A stretch of 36,468 bases of DNA, taken from contig CATWQC010000018.1 of the NCBI GenBank assembly GCA_958352845.1, positions 1-36,468 on the forward strand, in the 5' to 3' direction. Each line of letters opens with the position of its first letter. The stretch's first letter is position 1. Shown piece after piece: positions 23,247 to 31,539 of this stretch. The position numbers and the translations under genes were made by a program. A model generated the notes under the pieces. That model made no database searches and was not told the origin of the DNA. It was given only the letters and a program-made list of their open reading frames with translations. The stretch is from an uncultured Collinsella sp. (GTDB lineage Bacteria; Actinomycetota; Coriobacteriia; Coriobacteriales; Coriobacteriaceae).

Positions 23247-24038
23247 CTAAATATCCCCTCGGTTCTCAAAATCCGATTCCCAGTAATTAAATCCGCGCAG
23301 GTAGGCGGTCTTTTCGTAACACAGGCAGTACTTGGAGACCGCCGTGAGCTCGGCCGCTCCCGGCGGCACCATATCACGCACCAGCTGCGGGCAAAACTCC
23401 GTAAACTTGACCTCCATCACCAGCTTGCCGGGCTCCAGAACCGGCAGCGCGGGCAGCGTCGCGTCAAAGAAATCGAAGCTTCCCACCGCGGCACGCACGT
23501 TCATGTCAAACGTAATGCGCACGGTGCCCTCATCCATCACCCACGGCTCGCGCTCGTAGTCCACGATGGTCCTCGGGCGCATCACGTTGCAGATGCACTC
23601 GATGTAGAACTCGCGACAGAGCGGATAGGAGCTCCTCAGCAAAAAGTCGTAGTCGCCAGCCAGAATCTGCTCAAACTCGCCGCGCGTAAGTGGCGCATCC
23701 TCCTTGTAAATCCAGCTACCGTACTTCTTTTTGCGCTCGAGCTTAATCAGCTTGTCGCTGCCGTAATAGATGCGCACGCGATACTTTTTACGCATGAGAA
23801 TGCCGGCGTCTTTTTCCTCGTAGGCCGAGTTGCAGTAGTCGTCAAAGTACAGGCTGCGAATGGTGTAACCGCCTGCCCGCGCATGCTTGTCCAGCTTAAA
23901 CACCGGCGCCATGCGACAGGCAAGCGCGGCGTGCTCGCCCTCGTTAATGAGATATTTGAGCTCGTGGCGGTAACGCTCCTGCGCGACACGCACAGGCGGG
24001 GCCGCCAAGCGCTCAAGCAGCGCGCTAGCCCTCCTCAT
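23247..24038 (-). CDS. VTC-domain protein (polyphosphate polymerase-like)
   Basis: The VTC domain is a triphosphate-tunnel fold whose yeast member Vtc4 makes polyphosphate from ATP. This 263-aa protein has the tunnel's charged strands in order: RHELKYL, SLYFDD, KYRVRIYYG, LIKLERKKK, and a late glutamate in VMEVKFTEFCPQ. These are the residues expected to hold phosphate and metal, so it looks catalytically intact. It has no SPX domain and no membrane segment; the DUF4956 partner may supply membrane anchoring. ATG at 24038 has GGAGG upstream and lies inside the end of cotH (14-base overlap). Polymerase activity is inferred from the fold. Confidence 0.85.
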   Translation of the reverse strand: MRRASALLERLAAPPVRVAQERYRHELKYLINEGEHAALACRMAPVFKLDKHARAGGYTIRSLYFDDYCNSAYEEKDAGILMRKKYRVRIYYGSDKLIKLERKKKYGSWIYKEDAPLTRGEFEQILAGDYDFLLRSSYPLCREFYIECICNVMRPRTIVDYEREPWVMDEGTVRITFDMNVRAAVGSFDFFDATLPALPVLEPGKLVMEVKFTEFCPQLVRDMVPPGAAELTAVSKYCLCYEKTAYLRGFNYWESDFENRGDI

Positions 24039-25794
24039 ACGTGTCCTCCGCGACCTTACCGCCGTCTTGCACGTAAAAACACTTCATGCCGTAGTGCTTG
24101 CCGTCGTCGGTTACATAGTAGTCAAACGCATCTTGCTTATAGCCGTCGGAGTTGGTGGCACGCACGCGCACAAAATACTGGCCGGTATCGGGCGCATCGC
24201 AGGTCACCTCGGGAAGCAGCACGTCCTCGGCCTTAAAGACCACGTCGCTTATTGCATAGTCACGCGCAAGCTCCACGGTGTAGCGAATGTCGCGCGCCTC
24301 AAAGTCGTAGGACGCATCCCAGTTAATACGCAGCTTACCGCTATCGATCTGCGGCACGCCGATGTAGAACGGCATGGGCTTTTTAAAACTCTCGCGAAAG
24401 CTCTTGTAGTTCTCCTCGATCTCGGAGGGAATCGCTGCGGCGATCTGCTCGTATTGGTCCTTGGTGACAGGCAGATTATCGATATCGGGCGAAGCAAAGA
24501 CTAGGGATTCGGTAACCTCGCGATAATGCTTGATCATCTTGCTCAGGCGTGCCTCGGTCATATACGAACGCAGGTCCTTGACGGCGCGGTCGAGCTCGCT
24601 GCGGAACGATTTGCTGCGCAGCGCACGATTGAACAGTACGTTGCCCCAGTAGTTGCTCACGCCGCGCTCCCAGCTCGCGTAGTCCGAAAACCCGGTAAGA
24701 GAAAGCTCCAGCTTACGCAGCATGCCGTCGTTATCCCAATCTAAAAAGTACCAGGTATTTGAATTGAGCGGGCTGTACAGATAGCAGTTACGGTTCTGCG
24801 TATCGCAGTTTCCCGTCAGAATCTGAAACGCCAGCCAATAGACCAGATTCTCGGTATCAAAGTAGGTATCGAGCACGTCATCGATCTTTTTCGATTCGTC
24901 GTTGAGCGCATCGAGCATCTCGATGAGCTTGGTGTGGTCCGAATCGCCCTTAATCTCGAGCATGCCCTCAAAGTTTGCCTGGTTGTAGTCGGGATCATCG
25001 GCAAGCTTAATGGTGTCCTCGTAGCGATGGAAATCAAAGCTGTTCACCTTGTACAGGTGCCCGCTCTTATCCAGGCCATGTGCCTTAAGCGCCGTCTTGT
25101 TGAGCTGCTCCACCTGCGTAAACAGGCCGTAGTCCTCAAAGGTGTCGTTGGACTTTTCGGTCTGGTCGCACACCCACAGATGCACAAACTGCGTGCGCAG
25201 GCCCATCATCTGGGGAATCCCGCGGATAAGGTCGTAGGCCATCTTGTTGCGAAAACGCATACCCTCGCCCATGTGCTTGTTGAGCGCAATCGCGCGCTGT
25301 TGGCGCCAGGTACCCTTGCCCTTTTTGAGCTCCACCTTGTAATTCTTCTGCGAGTTCATGCTTGATGTCTGACCGCGCACCTGCACGGTAGCATTGGGCG
25401 CTTCCTCGCCATAGCCAACCTCGCCGGCCACCGGGCCGTCTTCGTCGCCCGGCTGCAGCAGGCCCATAACCTGATAGCGCGTCACGCCCATGTCGGCATA
25501 GTCATACACCGAGTACGTGTTGATCTCGGCCCAGCTGTGGTCGGTGTTCTCGGAGCTGTTGCCGCGTGAGACCGTCAGGTACATGGTCACAATACCCGAG
25601 TCATCGTAGACCTCGTAGAGCTCGTCCTTGTCGCGCAGGTGCTTGGACTGGTCGGAGGCCTCGGTCTTTTTAATCTTGTCCTGCTTTTTGACCTTTTTGG
25701 TCGAGGAGTCTTCCTGCACCGAGCAGCCCGAAAGCAACAGCGCACCGGCAGCCGCCTCAAACAGGCGACGGCGAGACATCATCCTATCGGTCAT
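24025..25794 (-). CDS. CotH-kinase-like lipoprotein
   Basis: CotH proteins are atypical secreted kinases; Bacillus CotH phosphorylates spore-coat proteins. The 589-aa protein starts with a twin-arginine-like signal (SRRRLF, residues 7-12) leading to a lipobox LSGC with C24, so it is predicted to be a lipoprotein on the outer face of the membrane. A Lys-rich spacer follows, then the CotH domain with the catalytic-type WYFLDWDNDG near residue 350. The last 110 residues look like a fibronectin type III-like beta domain. The start overlaps the pelG stop by 11 bases. A role in phosphorylating a surface component of the Pel system is inference. Confidence 0.85.
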   Translation of the reverse strand: MTDRMMSRRRLFEAAAGALLLSGCSVQEDSSTKKVKKQDKIKKTEASDQSKHLRDKDELYEVYDDSGIVTMYLTVSRGNSSENTDHSWAEINTYSVYDYADMGVTRYQVMGLLQPGDEDGPVAGEVGYGEEAPNATVQVRGQTSSMNSQKNYKVELKKGKGTWRQQRAIALNKHMGEGMRFRNKMAYDLIRGIPQMMGLRTQFVHLWVCDQTEKSNDTFEDYGLFTQVEQLNKTALKAHGLDKSGHLYKVNSFDFHRYEDTIKLADDPDYNQANFEGMLEIKGDSDHTKLIEMLDALNDESKKIDDVLDTYFDTENLVYWLAFQILTGNCDTQNRNCYLYSPLNSNTWYFLDWDNDGMLRKLELSLTGFSDYASWERGVSNYWGNVLFNRALRSKSFRSELDRAVKDLRSYMTEARLSKMIKHYREVTESLVFASPDIDNLPVTKDQYEQIAAAIPSEIEENYKSFRESFKKPMPFYIGVPQIDSGKLRINWDASYDFEARDIRYTVELARDYAISDVVFKAEDVLLPEVTCDAPDTGQYFVRVRATNSDGYKQDAFDYYVTDDGKHYGMKCFYVQDGGKVAEDTYEEG

Positions 25795-27328
25795 CAGAAC
25801 CTCCCCAATGCTTGCGATACACGTGAACTACTGCGCGCTCAAACGCGCCATATGGCTCACCCTTATGGCGACCTTCCTCATAGCGCTGCTCGGCACGGTC
25901 GAGCAAGCGGCCCAGCTGTGTAAAGCGACCCGTTTTGTCGGTCGCCACAATGGGCTGCTGGCTCAGGATACGATACGGCAAGTTGGCGGTATAGGTATCG
26001 AGCCGCAGAAGCGCCACGATAAAAAACACCGCTGCACCCAACAAAAAGCCAAAGCCGTAAAACTGCTGCGGCAAAAGCAACGACACGGCAGTCGCCAGCC
26101 CGGCCACACCGGCAAACAGCCCCGATGCCATCACGGCCCCCTTGTAGTCGGTAAAGTACAGCAAGATGAGCATCACCGTATTGCCCACGGCATACAGGCC
26201 ATAGCCCACGCACAGCGTGCGAAAATACCCGTGCATAAGGTTGTTAAAGCCCAACGGTAAGGCCGACAGCACCGTGGTCTCGAGCGAGATGACCGCCGCG
26301 GTCACAAACAACTGTTTGAGCGCGCAAAAGCGCAGTTCGCTGTTGAGCGTGGAGAGCATCCCCTCCTCTGCCACCACGATGTCGCCCACCACGCCGCCGT
26401 CGTTGAACAGACTGTAGTAGTCGCGGTAGCGTGGATAGAAGTTGACCTCGACCGAGACCACAAAGTTGACGGTCGTGACCAGGATCGTCAAAAACGCGAT
26501 CAGCGCCGGCACATCGTAGTAGGGCGCACCATAAAACAAGCCCTTGACCTGAACGCCAATGGGACCAGCCCAAATAATCACCAGGTGCGCAAAGAGTCCC
26601 AGATTGGTTAACAGACCCGTGAGCGCCAGCGGCATAAACTGATCGAGCCACTGCAAAAAGGGCCAGGGGCTGCGGTCGCTCTGAGGAAAATACCGGTACA
26701 GCAGTACCACGTCCCAGGCGAGCATGACGCCGTAGCCCAGAGCAATTGATGCCAACAGGCCCTCGACCGGCGGCAGTCCCAGCGCCAGCGCGGCCAGGGC
26801 GCACAGGCACGCCACGCCAATGGCGGCCGCAAAGCTGCAAAGGATGCCGCGGTAATCCTTGATGGCCGTGAGGTAACTCATGCCGTTCCAGTTGACGATC
26901 ATAATGTTGAACAGCCACAGGCACAGCAGCCCCTGCAGCAGCGTGGCGCCCGAGAACAGCAAAAAGACGCCGTAGAGCACCGTGCCCGCAACGAGCATGA
27001 CAGCATTGGAGCCCCAAAACGAGGGCAGAATCTCGTCCTCGCGCTCGGCAAACAACATGTCGGCCAAAAAGCGCGTGACCGGCATAGAGAAAAAGCTCGT
27101 GAGCAAAAGTGAGGCCAGCAGTGTGTAGGTCACCATGCACACCAGCAGATCCTGGTTGGCACGGCCCACACCCCACAGACCGCACAGCACCAAGATACCC
27201 ACCTGGAGCAGCACGCCCAACAGCATGGGACCCGTGCACACAATGCCGGCGTAGCCGTAAGCACGCATCGTGGCAAACAGGCCCTTGCGCCTAAACAGGC
27301 GCTTGAGCTCAAAACCAATTCCGGCCAT
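25784..27328 (-). CDS. pelG: PelG, Pel polysaccharide membrane transporter
   Basis: PelG is a MOP-type membrane protein that, with PelD and PelE, forms the inner-membrane complex exporting the Pel polymer and activating PelF. The 514-aa protein starts with the family hallmark MAGIGFELKRLF and has about twelve hydrophobic segments. It begins three bases after the pelF stop and overlaps cotH at its end. The call rests on sequence type plus strict pelF-pelG order. Confidence 0.92.
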   Translation of the reverse strand: MAGIGFELKRLFRRKGLFATMRAYGYAGIVCTGPMLLGVLLQVGILVLCGLWGVGRANQDLLVCMVTYTLLASLLLTSFFSMPVTRFLADMLFAEREDEILPSFWGSNAVMLVAGTVLYGVFLLFSGATLLQGLLCLWLFNIMIVNWNGMSYLTAIKDYRGILCSFAAAIGVACLCALAALALGLPPVEGLLASIALGYGVMLAWDVVLLYRYFPQSDRSPWPFLQWLDQFMPLALTGLLTNLGLFAHLVIIWAGPIGVQVKGLFYGAPYYDVPALIAFLTILVTTVNFVVSVEVNFYPRYRDYYSLFNDGGVVGDIVVAEEGMLSTLNSELRFCALKQLFVTAAVISLETTVLSALPLGFNNLMHGYFRTLCVGYGLYAVGNTVMLILLYFTDYKGAVMASGLFAGVAGLATAVSLLLPQQFYGFGFLLGAAVFFIVALLRLDTYTANLPYRILSQQPIVATDKTGRFTQLGRLLDRAEQRYEEGRHKGEPYGAFERAVVHVYRKHWGGSDDR

Positions 27329-27331
27329 CGG

Positions 27332-28759
27332 CTACTCCCCCTCTCTGGGCAGGTTAAACGCACACGCCGTCTCGTCGTACAGCGCGCGATAGTTGGCGAG
27401 CATCTGCTCGTGCAAAAAGTACGTGGCAACGCGACGCTGCCCGCGCTCCCCTATCTCAATGCGACGGGCGCGGCTCACGCACATGCGCTCCATGGCATCG
27501 GCCAAGCCCTTGCGATACATAGGCGGTGTCACAAAACCTGCCACGCCAAAGCCATCGCCCGGAGCGCCTTCGAGCAGTTCACGGCAGCAGCCCACCTCGG
27601 TCGTCACGCAGGGACGACACGCGGCAAGCGACTCCAGCACGCTGAGCGGCTGACCTTCGGAGATGCTCGTCAAAATGGTAAAGTCGAGCTTTTCCATGTA
27701 CTCGACCACGTTGACGCGGCCGGTAAAGATCAGGTCGCGCACGCCCAGGGTTTCGACCAGCGCGTGGCACTCGGCGCCGTACTCCTCGTCGTCCACGCCG
27801 CCCATGATGTGCAGGCGCACCTTGGGCAGGCGCTCGTGCAGCTCAAAGAAGGCATAGATCATGGTCTTGACATCCTTGATGGGCGCAAGGCGCACCACCG
27901 CGCCAATATCCACCCAGCCGTCATCGGTCTTTAAGGGAATTTCCTTAAAGCGATCGAACTGGATGCCGTTGGGGATGACCAGGCATTTGTCCGCATCGCA
28001 GCCCATATCGATCTGCGTCTTGCGGGCGTTATGGAACAAACTCGTCACGCGGAAGGCGCGGCGGTAGATCTCCTCCGAAAGCAGGTAGAAAAAGCGAATC
28101 CAGCGGTCCTTAAACGACGGCACCACCCAATCGGCGCGAATGATCTCTTCCTCGCGCTCGCGGGTATAGATGCCATGCTCGGTGAGCAGCACCGGCGCAT
28201 GGGAAACGCTTGAGCCCAGGCAGGCGAGCAGGCCACCGTAGCCGGTCGAGATGGCATGGTACACATCGGCCACCGGCACCTCGCTGCCCAACAGGTAGAG
28301 CACGGGCAGCAACATGGAGCGCATGGTGTGGAATGCATCGGCAAAGGGCGTGTAGGGATACTCGGCCAGGCACACGTCGCGAAAGATATCCATAAACGTG
28401 CGGCTCTGCAAAAACGAGAGCGGATGCACGCGACGGCGGTGGAAGATATCGAATAACACGCCCCAGTCCGGATTGGAGAGCGACACCAGACGGCGTAGCG
28501 CCTCGCGCTCACGGTCGTTAAAACTGGCTTCATGTTGCTCGCCCGAAAGCCGCAGGGCATCGTCCAGGAACACCTCGTGCACCTCGACCACGTTGCCGGG
28601 CAGCTCGTAGACAAACTTGCCACGGTCGGCAGCATGCGCGCCGATCACCCACAGCACAAACTCGTGCTCGGGCATGGCCGTAATGTAGCCATGCATCCAG
28701 GTAGATACGCCGCCGTGCACATAGGGGTAGCAACCCTCGAGTACCAAGCAGATTCTCAT
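27332..28759 (-). CDS. pelF: PelF, Pel glycosyltransferase (GT4)
   Basis: PelF is the cytoplasmic polymerase that uses UDP-GlcNAc or UDP-GalNAc to build Pel. The 475-aa protein begins MRICLVLEGCYPYVHGGVST, has the donor-side motif NGIQFDRF, and the GT4 E-x7-E region SEGQPLSVLESLA. The start overlaps the preceding pelA stop as ATGA, and pelG follows after three bases. The family call is secure; the exact sugar made here is unknown. Confidence 0.94.
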   Translation of the reverse strand: MRICLVLEGCYPYVHGGVSTWMHGYITAMPEHEFVLWVIGAHAADRGKFVYELPGNVVEVHEVFLDDALRLSGEQHEASFNDREREALRRLVSLSNPDWGVLFDIFHRRRVHPLSFLQSRTFMDIFRDVCLAEYPYTPFADAFHTMRSMLLPVLYLLGSEVPVADVYHAISTGYGGLLACLGSSVSHAPVLLTEHGIYTREREEEIIRADWVVPSFKDRWIRFFYLLSEEIYRRAFRVTSLFHNARKTQIDMGCDADKCLVIPNGIQFDRFKEIPLKTDDGWVDIGAVVRLAPIKDVKTMIYAFFELHERLPKVRLHIMGGVDDEEYGAECHALVETLGVRDLIFTGRVNVVEYMEKLDFTILTSISEGQPLSVLESLAACRPCVTTEVGCCRELLEGAPGDGFGVAGFVTPPMYRKGLADAMERMCVSRARRIEIGERGQRRVATYFLHEQMLANYRALYDETACAFNLPREGE

Positions 28760-30637
28760 TTATCGCCACCCTCCTTGCGCTCGATCGTCACGGTCTTATC
28801 ATTTGCCTTGAGCAGATACAGATTGCCCGTAAGGTGCGTCAGTTCGCCACCCGTCGCCGCACCCGGCTCGCCATTATTGGTGCGGAACATGAGCCACGCC
28901 TCGTCGTGGAAATTGCCCAGGCTGAGCGTCCAGGCATCCGCGCTGGTATCCACGCTCACCGTCACGGACGAAAAACGCTGGATGGCACCGGAGCACTCCG
29001 ACGCCGTCTGGTGCCGCAGGTCGGGCGCGGATTTGGTAAGCCACTCCAGGAAGTCGACCAGGCCGCCCTTGTAGACCTCCCAGCCCTCCTTGGCTCCGCG
29101 ATCGGGGTCCAAAAGGTCGTCCGGGTGCATAAAGTGCGTGCTCACGTAGTGCATGTTGAGCTCGGACACGGCTGCCAGGCGCATATAGGAATCGTCGACC
29201 ATGCCGCCCGAAACAATACGTGGCTGCTCCACAATGCCATCGCTCGCCACGCCAAACTCCTGCACGTACGGCAGGTCGGTGCCATCCTCAAAATACGTAC
29301 TGGCAATGGTCTTAATTCGCGGAACATCGGTACCGATAAGCTTGCGCGCGCGGGCCGAAAGGATATTCGACGGCGGCACGTAAACCGAGCCATGAGCGTT
29401 GGGCAGGACCTCGTCCTGAAATGCGATAAGTTCGTTGAGCGAGGCGACGAGCGTCTCTTTGTTCTTCCAGGTCTTGTAGACGTACAGCGTGCCGTAGTCG
29501 GTGTCCCAGAGCGCCAGAGGCTGATGGTTGTAGCCGTGAAAGCCCAGCTCGCCGCCCATCTGCAGCAGCATGCCGCCAAAATATCGAAACTGCGTGGTAT
29601 CGGCCTGTCGCGCGGGCTCGGTCTGGTTGACCGCGTCCTCGTAGTTTTCGATCATCACGCCGGTATAGCGAATGCCGTATTTTTGCGCGAGCTTTTGCAG
29701 ATCGGGCCACCAGACCTTGGTGTAAAAATCGGCGATGGAAAGGCCGTAGTCACGCTTGATATAAGTACCATCGCCCGAGGGCACGGGGCTAGGAAAGTCG
29801 TCCAAATAGAACACGGCGCTGTTGATGACCGGATAGGCCGTGGCATCACCCAGCAGGCTGATCGCCGCGGCGTAAAAACCGCGCATGACCTTGTCATAGA
29901 TACCGATATTGCACACCACGGTGTGCCCACTGCCGCAGTCATTGGACCAAATGAGCGGCGCGCCCGCATCGCCGGTCTTAGCCCACTCACGCGCCGTCTC
30001 GCGCAGCGAAACCGAAAGCGACGAATCAAAGGGGTCCGAGAGCTCGTAGCGCTCTCCTCCGCCCAGCATAAAGTCCTCGCTCGGCACAATGCTTTCGGCT
30101 TTTACATAGTCATATCCGGCCGATTCAATGCCAAGCTTGGGGGGCAATCGCTTGCAGATAGCTCGAGTTATCCGGCGGCATGGCGAGCATAAGCGAACCG
30201 CCGGCACTCACCCAACTCATAATGTCGCTCAGGTGCGTACCGAGCCCATCGAGCGACGGCATGAGCAAAATCACGCGATCGAAGGCGGTCAGCGAGGGAA
30301 AGGCATCCGCACTATCCAGGGCAAGGTCCACGTCGCGGTGCGCAATCTTCATGTCGAGCAGGATCTGGTCGAACTGCTCCTTTACGTCCTCGACGCCAGC
30401 TTGATCGGAATCGGTAATGACCAGGCACGTGGGCTTTTGGCCAAAGATTGCCGAGGAGGCCGGCACCGCGTCGTTGGCGGCGAGCATCCCCAGCTTATGC
30501 TGGCCCGCACTGTACTGCACGCCGGCGCGTTCGATCAGCAGCACGGCGGCCATGGCAATAAAGACCGCCCACACCACGAGGAGTCCCATCCAACGAAAGC
30601 GGCCTGCACGGTCGCGGATATGTTGCGCCACACTCAT
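28756..30637 (-). pseudogene. pelA: PelA deacetylase-domain protein (DUF2194-like), frameshifted
   Basis: In Gram-positive pel loci this position is held by the deacetylase part of PelA. The N-terminal piece (start 30637, after GGAGGAGG, in ATGA overlap with pelE) has one membrane segment, then continues to AIAP, where the frame shifts. Removing one G from the run of six at 30139-30144 joins it to the downstream frame as AIAPKLGIESAGYD and restores about 626 aa. The downstream part carries polysaccharide-deacetylase-like motifs: FYLDDFPSP and a zinc-type HGYNH. The rest is intact with no decay, so the break is recent, phase-variable or a sequencing error. Confidence 0.85.
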
Positions 30638-31539
30638 CCGGCCTCCTCCCCGTCGCGCCAAAACGCCAACTTTTCGCGGTTGTCGGCGCTCAAATACACA
30701 TGCTGCTTGTCAATCGCATCGATCACACGGTGAACCTCGTCACCATCGCGGCGCATCACGGCAAGGCGCAGGCAAAGCATCCAAACCTCCTGCTCCTCGG
30801 GCACGTCGAGAACCAACTGATCGGTCACGGCCTGCGCCTCGTCGATCTGTCCGACATCGGCCAGCGTCGTCGCGTATCGAATGCGCAGCTCAAGGGTATC
30901 CTCGCGCTCGCAGCGACGCGCAAGCAGGCGCGCGTACTGTTGGCGCTGAATCTGAGCCACGCGCCCCTCGGCCAAGCCCGAGCCCAAGTATTCACCAAGA
31001 AAATCGCAGTATTCGTTGAGGTTTTGCGCACTCGGGTCCGTCTTAAAGGCACGCTCCAGCTGCTGCAGTTTAAGGTCGGACTCCTTGGAGATCTGCGCCA
31101 CCGCCGTCGCGGCATAGTGCGCCACCTCAACGTCGTCGTTAAGCTTAGCCGCCTGCAGCTGCGCCAGGTACGCGTCGGGCTCCTCGGTGAGCATAGAGAG
31201 CATTAGGCGGCGCCGGTATGCCGGGTCGTTGACGATGAGCGCCTCCTCGAGCGGGACCACGCCCGCATCGGCGTCACGGTCGTGCACCAAGATGCTGCGA
31301 TGCAGGTCGTCGTTGAAGCGCAGCGACTCCAGCGCAGACTCTTTCAGCCCCTCGCAAAACACCGCGCTGCGGACAGGTAGCAGAACCACCAGCAACGGGC
31401 CCCACAGCGGCACCAGCACTATCACAGCCAGCATATGCCCGCGCACCGGCAGCAGGCCCAGCTTCATGAGCGTCCACAGCATCAGGCAAACCAGCGCATG
31501 AATCAGCAGCAAGACGGCAGCAACGACAAGCGAGATCAA
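30634..31539 (-). CDS. pelE: PelE, membrane-anchored TPR protein
   Basis: PelE is part of the PelDEG inner-membrane complex. The 301-aa protein has two closely spaced membrane segments in its first 60 residues, then an all-helical cytoplasmic region consistent with TPR repeats (for example YAATAVAQISKESDLKLQQL and YATTLADVGQIDEAQAV). It overlaps pelD and pelA by ATGA junctions at both ends, so it is translationally coupled. Sequence conservation of PelE is low in general; the call leans on architecture and position. Confidence 0.85.
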   Translation of the reverse strand: MISLVVAAVLLLIHALVCLMLWTLMKLGLLPVRGHMLAVIVLVPLWGPLLVVLLPVRSAVFCEGLKESALESLRFNDDLHRSILVHDRDADAGVVPLEEALIVNDPAYRRRLMLSMLTEEPDAYLAQLQAAKLNDDVEVAHYAATAVAQISKESDLKLQQLERAFKTDPSAQNLNEYCDFLGEYLGSGLAEGRVAQIQRQQYARLLARRCEREDTLELRIRYATTLADVGQIDEAQAVTDQLVLDVPEEQEVWMLCLRLAVMRRDGDEVHRVIDAIDKQHVYLSADNREKLAFWRDGEEAG

